This document shows, piece after piece, positions 1 to 5,651 of a stretch of 6,012 bases of DNA. Numbering within the stretch: the first letter of the stretch is position 1; every line of letters begins with the position of its first letter. The position numbers and the translations under genes were made by a program. The notes beneath the pieces are model-generated. The model saw only the letters and a list, made by a program, of their open reading frames with translations. It searched no databases and had not been told where the DNA came from. This DNA is from Spirochaetia bacterium (GTDB lineage: Bacteria; Spirochaetota; Spirochaetia; PWKH01): contig SKXS01000214.1 of NCBI GenBank assembly GCA_007128345.1, forward strand, positions 1-6,012, written 5' to 3'.

Positions 1-407
1 GCTTTATCGATGTATTCATTTACTGAAACATCGGTCCCCAGATTGAATACCTTATACTTGTTCACCGAAAGCTGGATGGCTACCAGATTCATGCCGATAT
101 CATGGAGGTCTCCCTTGGCAGTTCCTATCACGACTTTGCCCTGGTACCTTCCCTCTTTGCTGGTGAATGCCGGGGCAAGCTCTGCTATGAGGGCATTCAT
201 GGCTTCGCCTGCCATCATCAGTTCCGGAAGGAAGACTTCAAGCCTGTCAAATTCCTCCCCGAGCTGATTGAGTGCAGCAACCCCTCCTTCGTCGATAGCC
301 CTGCCCGGATCAACACCCTCAGCCAGGGCCTTGCGGGCCGCCTGCACTGCCTGGTCCTCGTCTCCATGATATACGGAGTCGAATATCTCCCGTATGATAT
401 CTGCCAT
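1..407 (-). CDS. Corrinoid (B12-binding) methyl-carrier protein, C-terminus cut by window edge
   Basis: Corrinoid proteins of the MtaC/MtbC/MttC type hold a cobalamin that takes a methyl group from a substrate methyltransferase and passes it to a second methyltransferase, in the cytoplasm. The 135 residues visible show the two expected parts. An N-terminal helical cap runs to about residue 85, with the typical stretch FLPELMMAGEAM at 59-70. The Rossmann-like B12 domain then starts at KVVIGT (91-96). The cobalt-ligand motif D-x-H-x-x-G is intact as D100, H102, G105. The usual lysine after HDIG is M106 here. The ATG at 405-407 is preceded by AAGGAG (417-422 on the opposite strand) at good spacing. 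About 75-80 residues are missing at the left edge if it has the usual length near 210. It diverges from the importer operon and has its own promoter and operator. It could belong to an amine, methanol, betaine or methoxy-compound system; the partner methyltransferase is not in view. The family call is firm, the substrate unknown. Confidence 0.93.
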   Translation of the reverse strand, partial: MADIIREIFDSVYHGDEDQAVQAARKALAEGVDPGRAIDEGGVAALNQLGEEFDRLEVFLPELMMAGEAMNALIAELAPAFTSKEGRYQGKVVIGTAKGDLHDIGMNLVAIQLSVNKYKVFNLGTDVSVNEYIDK

Positions 408-438
408 CGGTTTCTGCTCCTTAATATGCGAATGAATA

Positions 439-448
439 CTAACGATTG
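439..448 (-). promoter_or_regulatory. LacI-family operator at corrinoid gene 1 promoter
   Basis: Read on the transcribed (minus) strand this is CAATCGTTAG, one mismatch from CAAnCGnTTG with the central CpG typical of LacI/GalR-family sites. It begins 7 bases after the -10 box, so it covers the expected start of transcription, and ends 31 bases before the ATG. The position fits repression by blocking RNA polymerase. The likely binder is the regulator at 4204-5241. It is the weakest palindrome of the set, but its spacing is identical to the other two promoter operators. Confidence 0.7.
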
Positions 449-455
449 CAATAAA

Positions 456-484
456 ATAGTAAGGCATATCAAGTCAGCTGTCAA
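456..484 (-). promoter_or_regulatory. Sigma70-type promoter of corrinoid gene 1
   Basis: On the minus strand, TTGACA (484 to 479) is a perfect -35 box. It is followed by a 17-base spacer and TACTAT (461 to 456) as the -10 box. The expected start is near 449, giving a leader of about 42 bases. The operator follows the -10 box by 7 bases. Confidence 0.75.
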
Positions 485-535
485 TGATATTGCACGGAGT
501 TATTTTTCTCATCCCTGGGAAAAAGCAGACCAAAG

Positions 536-568
536 ATATAGCAATAATATAGTTAATATATAGTGAAT
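536..568. repeat. Three phased 11-base AT-rich direct repeats
   Basis: ATATAG occurs at 536, 547 and 558, exactly 11 bases apart. The second and third units (ATATAGTTAAT, ATATAGTGAAT) match at 10 of 11 bases; the first is looser. The block lies about 90-120 bases upstream of the corrinoid gene 1 start and 130-160 upstream of the importer start. It may bend DNA or bind an activator on one face of the helix, or it may be chance in an AT-rich stretch. Confidence 0.4.
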
Positions 569-589
569 AATATTGGAAATATACCAAAA

Positions 590-604
590 TTTCACGGTGT
601 GAAA
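590..604. repeat. Inverted repeat TTTCAC-n3-GTGAAA
   Basis: A perfect 6-base dyad with a 3-base centre (GGT) lies midway in the divergent control region, centred about 98 bases upstream of the importer operon's expected start. It has no T run after it, so it is not a terminator. A protein-binding site is possible; the sequence does not say for which protein. Confidence 0.35.
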
Positions 605-659
605 AGCAAGCCCAGGGGTGCCTCCCCGCCAGATGCAGAGGGATAGCATAGAGTTCTAT

Positions 660-688
660 TTGACGGCTGAAAACACCTGTGGTACAAT
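660..688 (+). promoter_or_regulatory. Sigma70-type promoter of the ABC importer operon
   Basis: TTGACG (660-665), a 17-base spacer and TACAAT (683-688) each match the consensus at five of six bases. The expected start is near 695, directly before the operator. The leader to the ATG is about 90 bases. Confidence 0.78.
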
Positions 689-695
689 CTAAATA

Positions 696-705
696 CAAGC
701 GTTTG
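696..705 (+). promoter_or_regulatory. LacI-family operator at importer operon promoter
   Basis: CAAGCGTTTG fits CAAnCGnTTG exactly, with palindromic CAA/TTG arms around a central CpG. It starts 7 bases after the -10 box, so a bound repressor would cover the start site. Spacing is the same as at the corrinoid gene 1 and 2 promoters. Confidence 0.78.
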
Positions 706-784
706 CTACATATGTTCATCATCTCTGTATAGTAAAAACTGTATCTGCTGCTGTGACGGCGCAGGTAAAAAAAGGAGATGTGTT

Positions 785-2086
785 ATGAGAAGAAAACGTG
801 CATGTAATGTATGTGCAGGAATCCTGGTGGCACTGGCAGTTATGCCGGGCCTGGTATTTGCTGCAGGAGCCAGGGAGCCTGTGGATGAAGAGGTGTCAGT
901 TACCATAGCCTATAATCAGTACTTTGAAATGACCTTCGGACCAGCCGATCCGCCCATAGTAGCTATCAGGGAAGCCGTGGCGGAGAAATACCCGCATATC
1001 AAGGTAGAATTCCACACTACGCCAACAACCGCGGACGCATGGCATGACAGCTATGTTACCTGGTTCATGGCCCAGGATTCTTCCGTGGACCTTCTGGGTG
1101 TCGGGGCATACTGGACCGCAGAGTTCGGCGAGGCCGGGTGGCTGCTTCCCTTGGACGGAAAGATTGATCCTGCAATTCTAAAACAGCTTGATCCTGCTTA
1201 TCTGGATGCTCACACCTATAACGGTCAGCTCATTGGCCTTGGGCCCTGGTGGGGCGGTATAGGAGGCCTGTACTATCGGGCAGATCTCCTGGAGGAATAC
1301 GGGTTTGATCCTCCAAAAACCTACCAGGAGCTTGTGGATATCTGCAAGACAATCATGGCTGACAACCCAGGTATGACCGGATGGACCTGGCCTGCCATGA
1401 ACGACATGGTGCTGGTAAACCGATGGGTTGAATTCCTGTTCGGGTTTGGTGGAACCTACTTCAACGAAGACGGCACATCGGCAATGAATTCCCCTGAAGC
1501 CAAGGAAGCCCTCAGCTTCATGAAATACCTGATTGATTCCGGGATATCTCCCAGAGAGATAACCACGTGGAAGGAAGAAGATTCCTTTGTCAGGTTTGTC
1601 AGCGGAGATGCCATATTCCACAGCGGACGTCAGGACATGATGTTCTGGCTTGATGATCCCAATCAGTCCCGTATTCCGAATAAGTGGGGATTCATCCCCA
1701 ATCCTGCTGCTCCAGGCGGAGAGTCAGCCGGGTTTTACGAAGGTTGGGCGTTCTCCGTAAACAGGTTCTCAAGGAATCAGGAGGCTGCACTGAAAGTCCT
1801 GGAAATTATGTTTGACTTTCCGGTACAGAAGCAGTTCAACCTGTCACAGGGACCTATTCAGGCAAATATGCATGTATATACGGATGAGGAGGTGATTGCC
1901 AATAATCCGCATATTCCTCTGATTGAACAAGTGGCCGAGACAGCAAAACCGCCGATTCCATCACCCTACTACACGGAAATGGCTGATATCTTGCGGGAAA
2001 ACCTCCATGCAGCCCTAACCGGGATAACTGAACCCAACCGGGCCCTGGATGTCGCAGCGCGGAGAATCAACGATATTATCCGGTAA
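785..2086 (+). CDS. ABC importer substrate-binding protein, carbohydrate type (extracellular solute-binding family 1)
   Basis: Binds the substrate outside the membrane and delivers it to the permeases encoded just downstream. The 433-residue length fits the MalE/UgpB-like family 1. Residues 1-26 are a classic signal peptide: basic MRRKR, a hydrophobic core, then VFA as the likely cleavage site before AGAREP. The cysteines at 7 and 10 precede the core and do not form a lipobox, so the protein is predicted soluble rather than a lipoprotein. Family hallmarks include GGLYYRADLLEEYGF from residue 160, preceded by W155-W156, and EGWAFSVN with W321. These aromatics resemble sugar-stacking residues, but ligand contacts are inferred. 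The start is supported by AGGAG at 773-777, 7 bases before the ATG. It is first in the operon and under the operator at 696-705. The specific substrate is unknown; the flanking corrinoid genes suggest a methylated compound. Confidence 0.93.
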   Translation: MRRKRACNVCAGILVALAVMPGLVFAAGAREPVDEEVSVTIAYNQYFEMTFGPADPPIVAIREAVAEKYPHIKVEFHTTPTTADAWHDSYVTWFMAQDSSVDLLGVGAYWTAEFGEAGWLLPLDGKIDPAILKQLDPAYLDAHTYNGQLIGLGPWWGGIGGLYYRADLLEEYGFDPPKTYQELVDICKTIMADNPGMTGWTWPAMNDMVLVNRWVEFLFGFGGTYFNEDGTSAMNSPEAKEALSFMKYLIDSGISPREITTWKEEDSFVRFVSGDAIFHSGRQDMMFWLDDPNQSRIPNKWGFIPNPAAPGGESAGFYEGWAFSVNRFSRNQEAALKVLEIMFDFPVQKQFNLSQGPIQANMHVYTDEEVIANNPHIPLIEQVAETAKPPIPSPYYTEMADILRENLHAALTGITEPNRALDVAARRINDIIR

Positions 2087-2104
2087 GCGAGCTGCAGAAA
2101 AAGT

Positions 2105-2146
2105 ATAGTTTCGGGGAGTGGCTGTCTCTCCCCGGGACTGTCTTTT
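2105..2146 (+). terminator. Intercistronic hairpin with short T run, probable partial terminator or mRNA stabiliser
   Basis: Bases 2105-2118 pair with 2128-2141 around a 9-base loop. The core CGGGGAG/CTCCCCG is perfect, and the outer part adds A-T and G-C pairs with a few G-T wobbles. TTTT follows at 2143-2146. It sits between the binding protein and the first permease, where such hairpins commonly give the binding protein more mRNA than the membrane subunits. The permease has no visible promoter of its own, so readthrough is expected. Confidence 0.65.
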
Positions 2147-2172
2147 AATCCAGTTCCATCGGGAAAACACTG

Positions 2173-3342
2173 ATGGATGTACATATTGCAATAATACTGC
2201 TGGGGATTGTCGCAGTTTTTCTTCTGGTAGTCATTGTGCTCTTCCTTGGGCTGACCATGCTCAGGCGCTCAGCTGAGATAACCAGGGGGAGCACGCATAA
2301 GGCGGCAGCTTTTTCCGTAAAAGCAGTAGGAGTCCTGTACCTGATATCTCTTGCAGCATTCCTGATACTCCCGTCGATCGCTGTATTCCTGGCCGCAGCA
2401 GCGGTTGCCAGCAGCATCATACTGGGACTTGTCCTGGCAAGACCGGTCAGCTTTTCATGGACAGAGCGGGAGATGGCTATCTTTTTTCTCATCCCCGCGT
2501 TTCTCGGCATGATAGCGCTGTACTACTATCCTATTACCCAGACTGTTATCTACAGCCTTCATGAAATGCGGTTCACAGCAGACTGGGTGGGCAGTCTCTT
2601 TATTGGCTTGGGAAACTACATCCGGGCAATTCGGTCTGACACATTCAGGCAATCCTTCGTATTCACAATCTATTTTACTTTATCAACGGTCACCCTCTGC
2701 TTCCTCATCGGGCTGGGCATGGCCCTGACAACGACCTGGCTGAAGAACTCCATAATGAATCAAGTGCTCCGGACAATCATTGTTGTTCCCTGGTCCATAC
2801 CGCTGATCATCAATGCCTCCATGTGGAGGTGGCTCTTCAATTCGGAAGTGGGCCTAGCAGTCTTGCTGAAGCAGTGGGGGATGATTGAGGAGGTCCCTGT
2901 TTTTCTTTCAAGTCCTGGATGGGCTATACATGCAGTAATCATTGCCGATGCATGGAAATGGTCACCCCTGGTTGCAATTTTTATAATCGGTGCGCTCGCC
3001 ACGATTCCCCAGGAGCTCTACGAATCAGCTGACGTTGACGGAGCCAACGCATTGACTAAGTTTATACGGATAACATTTCCGATGATCATACCTACGGTTA
3101 TCGTCGCCCTTCTGTTTCGGACCATGGAGGCCCTGAGGACGTTTGATCTGGTATACGGCATGACAGGAGGCGGCCCAGGCTCGACAACAGAGACCCTCAG
3201 TTCCATAGCGTACAAGCATTATTTTTCCTATACAAATTTCGGTCAGGGATCGGCGTTTGCCATCGTCATTTTTATTCTCATTATGTTTTTCAGCATCTTC
3301 TTCATAAGCAGGACATATAAAAATTTCAGGTTTAAAACATGA
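2173..3342 (+). CDS. ABC importer permease, MalF/UgpA-like, with extra N-terminal membrane segments
   Basis: Inner-membrane subunit that forms the channel with the next gene's product. The canonical portion starts near W97-TEREMAIFFLIPAF and has about six membrane helices. It carries the ATPase-docking EAA loop as E284-S-A-D-V-D289-G-A with FP at 302-303, and the MalF-type motif YGMTGGGPGSTTETL (328-342). At 389 residues it is about 90-100 longer than most of this subfamily. The excess holds about three hydrophobic segments (roughly 5-29, 51-67, 70-89). An in-frame stop at 2146-2148 limits upstream starts. The chosen ATG has only a weak GGGA ribosome site. M101 at 2473 would give a normal-sized 289-residue protein, but GGGAG there touches the ATG with no spacing. 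It sits 86 bases after the binding-protein stop and overlaps the next gene by 4 bases. Confidence 0.9.
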   Translation: MDVHIAIILLGIVAVFLLVVIVLFLGLTMLRRSAEITRGSTHKAAAFSVKAVGVLYLISLAAFLILPSIAVFLAAAAVASSIILGLVLARPVSFSWTEREMAIFFLIPAFLGMIALYYYPITQTVIYSLHEMRFTADWVGSLFIGLGNYIRAIRSDTFRQSFVFTIYFTLSTVTLCFLIGLGMALTTTWLKNSIMNQVLRTIIVVPWSIPLIINASMWRWLFNSEVGLAVLLKQWGMIEEVPVFLSSPGWAIHAVIIADAWKWSPLVAIFIIGALATIPQELYESADVDGANALTKFIRITFPMIIPTVIVALLFRTMEALRTFDLVYGMTGGGPGSTTETLSSIAYKHYFSYTNFGQGSAFAIVIFILIMFFSIFFISRTYKNFRFKT

Positions 3343-4193
3343 ATACAGCACAGCGCATGAGATTGAACAGAAGAATTGACTCACTGCTCTCTATCATGGT
3401 TTCCCTGATCATCATCATATTCTGCCTCATCCCCCTGGTTTGGATATTTGCGACCTCAATCAAACCCAGGGGTACCGAGTTTCTGCTTCCCATGCAGTTC
3501 TGGCCGTCGAACCCTACGCTTCAGGCATACAGGAGGGTCCTTGTGGATTTACAGTTCATGAGGCCGATCATGAACAGCTTTATCGTATCATCCTGCGTTA
3601 CCATCATGGGGCTGTTTTTAGCTTCCCTTTCAGCATACGCGATAGCAAGGCTGCGTATACGGTATAAAATCCAGGCGCTCTTTCTGCTCCAAATAGGGGG
3701 CATGATCCCCCCAGTCATTACCATTGCCCCTACCTTCATCATGATCCGGTCGCTGGGACTGCTGGGCACCCTCCCCGGACTGATGCTCCCCCATATATTC
3801 TATAATATCCCGATATCATCATGGCTGCTGTCAACCTATTTCTCCGATATCCCCTACTCCCTGGATGATTCAGCGCTCATAGACGGATGCACTCACTTCC
3901 AGACCTTCCGGAAGATCATTCTCCCCTTGGCAGCTCCCGGTCTCTTCTGTGCAGGAATCTTTGCCTTTATCGGTTCATACGGTGAGTTTATGCTGGCCTC
4001 CACAATCACCATGGGCCAGAAAGCTGTGCAGACTGTTCCCGTGGCAATCCTCAATTTTTCTGTTGAGTTTCGCCTCCAGTGGACATGGATATCAGCAGGA
4101 ATAATCCTGGCTGTTCTGCCGATCATACTGCTGGTAGTCATTTTCCAGAGAAAGGTCATATCAGGGCTTACTGCGGGAGCTGTGAAGGGATAA
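3339..4193 (+). CDS. ABC importer permease, MalG/UgpE-like
   Basis: Second channel subunit of the importer. The 284-residue length and about six membrane helices (first near 15-38, last near 250-270) are normal for the family. The EAA loop reads D177-S-A-L-I-D182-G-C184 followed by FRKIILPLAAPG, with C where alanine is usual after DG. SAYAIARLRIR (98-108) and the C-terminal tail QRKVISGLTAGAVKG (270-284) are strongly typical. The start codon overlaps the upstream stop as ATGA, with AGG at 3328-3330, which suggests translational coupling. An internal ATG at 3357 is a less likely start. The gene ends the operon; no ATP-binding subunit follows, so the importer probably borrows a shared ATPase of the MsmK/UgpC type encoded elsewhere. 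Confidence 0.93.
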   Translation: MNTAQRMRLNRRIDSLLSIMVSLIIIIFCLIPLVWIFATSIKPRGTEFLLPMQFWPSNPTLQAYRRVLVDLQFMRPIMNSFIVSSCVTIMGLFLASLSAYAIARLRIRYKIQALFLLQIGGMIPPVITIAPTFIMIRSLGLLGTLPGLMLPHIFYNIPISSWLLSTYFSDIPYSLDDSALIDGCTHFQTFRKIILPLAAPGLFCAGIFAFIGSYGEFMLASTITMGQKAVQTVPVAILNFSVEFRLQWTWISAGIILAVLPIILLVVIFQRKVISGLTAGAVKG

Positions 4194-4203
4194 GTGATAT
4201 TTG

Positions 4204-5241
4204 CTACATCCGGGGAGCTACGGCAGTGCTGCGCCGTATGATCAGATCAAGAGGAAATTTCTTGAATACCCGCATATGATAGTCACTCTCCAGCGCACTG
4301 AGGATATGCTTACCTGCCTGCATGCCGATATTGTAAGAATGGGGACCCATGGTTGTAAGGGGGGGATTGAATGATTCGCTTCCAGGTTCGTTGTTGAACC
4401 CAACTACAGATATATCCTCCGGCACTCTCAGCCCTGCTTCGCATGCTGCTCCTATGGCGCCCATGGCCATGGTGTCAGTGATGGCGAAGACCGCAGTAGG
4501 CCGGGGTTTAAGGGTAAGAAAATGCTCCATGGCCTGCCAGCCGCCGGCTGAGGACCAGTCTCCCTCTCTGATGTATGCATCTGATATGTGCACATCCATT
4601 TCTGACACAATCCGCCTGATTAAAGCGAGGCGGTTGATGGAATGGATGGACCGCTGCTGGCCGATTATGATCCCCAGGTGATTATGACCGAGCTGGATGA
4701 GATGGTTAAAGACCATCCGGATTCCTTTTTCAACGTCCAGAAGGAATACTCCAACATCTTCATCAGACACTTCACGGTCGATGACGAGCACCTCTGTATT
4801 GCCCTTAAAAACATGGAACGGTATGTCCTGGTCATACGTGCTGACTGTACTGATAAATGCTATACCGCTGACCCGCTGTCTGGCCAGGGACAGGCAAATG
4901 TCAATTTCCTCCTTCGGGTCCTCCAGGGAGCTGCACACGATCAGCTCGTACCCGGTGCCCTTCAGAGCATCGTGAAATCCCTTCATCAGGTTTGCAAAGG
5001 CGAGATTGGAGAAATTCGGGACCACAATGGCTATAAGATTGCTTTTTGCCTTCTGCAAACCCCTGGCAACAAAATTCGGCTGATAATCCAATCGTTTGAT
5101 ATGCCAGCTGATGCGTGCCAGTGTTTCACCCCGGACTTTTTCCGGGTGATTGATCGCTCGGGAAACCGTTGAAGCATCCACCGCTGCTGCCTTGGCTATA
5201 TCGTTTAGAGTCATCTGGGGTATACCGTTTTTACGTTTCAT
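4204..5241 (-). CDS. LacI/GalR-family transcriptional regulator
   Basis: Cytoplasmic DNA-binding protein, 345 residues, the normal length. The N-terminal helix-turn-helix is MTLNDIAKAAAVDASTVSRAIN (10-31), with T25-V-S-R28 in the recognition helix. Hinge helix FVARGLQ follows at 57-63; L62 matches the leucine that family members push into the central CpG of their operators. From about 68 on it is the periplasmic-binding-protein-like effector domain, including the typical late motif AITDTMAMGA and EDISVVGFNNEP. The ATG is preceded by GGGAG (5248-5252 on the opposite strand) at 6-base spacing. The gene converges on the importer operon and diverges from corrinoid gene 2. The four nearby CAAnCGnTTG-type sites make it the obvious local repressor. 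The inducer is unknown: a transported compound or its metabolite is inferred. Confidence 0.93.
   Translation of the reverse strand: MKRKNGIPQMTLNDIAKAAAVDASTVSRAINHPEKVRGETLARISWHIKRLDYQPNFVARGLQKAKSNLIAIVVPNFSNLAFANLMKGFHDALKGTGYELIVCSSLEDPKEEIDICLSLARQRVSGIAFISTVSTYDQDIPFHVFKGNTEVLVIDREVSDEDVGVFLLDVEKGIRMVFNHLIQLGHNHLGIIIGQQRSIHSINRLALIRRIVSEMDVHISDAYIREGDWSSAGGWQAMEHFLTLKPRPTAVFAITDTMAMGAIGAACEAGLRVPEDISVVGFNNEPGSESFNPPLTTMGPHSYNIGMQAGKHILSALESDYHMRVFKKFPLDLIIRRSTAVAPRM
5089..5098 (-). promoter_or_regulatory. Possible intragenic operator inside the regulator gene
   Basis: On the minus strand this reads CAAACGATTG, identical to the 10-base operator at corrinoid gene 2. It lies over codons 48-52 of the regulator gene, about 145 bases after its start codon. 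A bound repressor could block elongation or loop to the 5567 site. However, the bases also encode the ordinary K-R-L segment of the protein, so chance is possible. Confidence 0.4.
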
Positions 5242-5397
5242 GTCCTGCTCCCAGAGCTGTAGAGAAAAAAGAGGCCCGCGCTGATGATTTGGAGATTTCC
5301 GGGGGATATACTACATATAATTGTTTAACATCCATATGCTTGCTGCTTTCTCCAGCCTGTATTCAAGTCAAGGCCGTAATGACCATGGGTGCTTATC

Positions 5398-5426
5398 ATT
5401 CTATACATAATTTCTGTGATTGGCAA
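5398..5426 (-). promoter_or_regulatory. Candidate promoter of the regulator gene
   Basis: On the minus strand, TTGCCA (5426 to 5421), a 17-base spacer and TAGAAT (5403 to 5398) each match the consensus at five of six bases. The implied leader is about 150 bases. Unlike the other three promoters, it has no CAAnCGnTTG site after the -10 box. Confidence 0.45.
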
Positions 5427-5530
5427 CTGCGAACAGCGCGTATGCATCCCGGCCTTTCACCAGGATCTCCTGTGAAATCTGCTTTGCGTGCCTTCACCCA
5501 TTGAGCTTACCGTGTACCGGACCGCCGAAT

Positions 5531-5559
5531 TTGACAAAGGTGACACATGGTGATATAGT
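5531..5559 (+). promoter_or_regulatory. Strong sigma70-type promoter of corrinoid gene 2
   Basis: TTGACA (5531-5536) is a perfect -35 box. A 17-base spacer leads to TATAGT (5554-5559), which carries a TG one base upstream (5551-5552), an extended -10. The expected start is near 5566, just before the operator. It is the strongest-looking promoter in the window. Confidence 0.8.
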
Positions 5560-5566
5560 TCATATG

Positions 5567-5576
5567 CAAACGATTG
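5567..5576 (+). promoter_or_regulatory. LacI-family operator at corrinoid gene 2 promoter
   Basis: CAAACGATTG fits CAAnCGnTTG exactly and is extended on the left to TGCAAACGATTG, close to the general LacI-family pattern TGnAAnCGnTTnCA. It starts 7 bases after the -10 box, as at the other two operators, so it should block initiation when bound. Confidence 0.8.
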
Positions 5577-5651
5577 TCATCCGCTGGAGAATGAATCAAT
5601 GAGCTGATACAACTGGTGAGCGTAATCAGTGCAGTATCCAAGGGAGGTTCT

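Larger units (their letters stand above)
408..784. other. Divergent intergenic control region between corrinoid gene 1 and importer operon
   Basis: This 377-base gap holds no convincing gene. It contains the leftward promoter and operator of the corrinoid gene (439-484), an AT-rich block with phased 11-base repeats (536-568), a short inverted repeat (590-604), and the rightward promoter and operator of the importer operon (660-705). The importer leader from the expected start near 695 to the ATG is about 90 bases and shows no riboswitch motif that I recognise, including no cobalamin-riboswitch B12 box. Confidence 0.8.
5242..5651. other. Divergent intergenic region between the regulator and corrinoid gene 2
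   Basis: This 410-base gap shows no supported gene. It holds a candidate leftward promoter for the regulator (5398-5426) and the strong rightward promoter and operator of corrinoid gene 2 (5531-5576). The leader from about 5566 to the ATG at 5652 is about 86 bases. It has only a weak 5-base dyad (5604-5608 with 5625-5629) and no cobalamin-riboswitch features that I can see. Confidence 0.75.

Noticed and set aside
102..563. Plus-strand open frame of 153 codons at the left
   Set aside because: It runs antisense to the corrinoid gene, whose minus-strand frame has a complete family motif and ribosome site; the plus frame has no recognisable features and crosses the control region.
4642..5172. 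Plus-strand open frame of 176 codons
   Set aside because: Antisense to the regulator gene, which has a full LacI-family domain structure; the frame is a shadow.
5308..5336. Alternative regulator promoter with -10 TAGTAT on the minus strand
   Set aside because: The -35 position reads TATGGA, matching only two of six bases; the candidate at 5398-5426 is better.
5169..5504. Plus-strand open frame of 111 codons overlapping the regulator start and intergenic region
   Set aside because: No ribosome site or family features, and it covers the candidate regulator promoter.
5591..5607. Tiny upstream reading frames (ATGAATCAATGA and overlapping ATGAGCTGA)
   Set aside because: Two to three codons only, with a poorly spaced ribosome site; no reason to think they are translated.
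5577..5651. Possible cobalamin riboswitch in the corrinoid gene 2 leader
   Set aside because: The leader is only about 86 bases, too short for the full B12 riboswitch, has no recognisable B12 box, and only a 5-base dyad.
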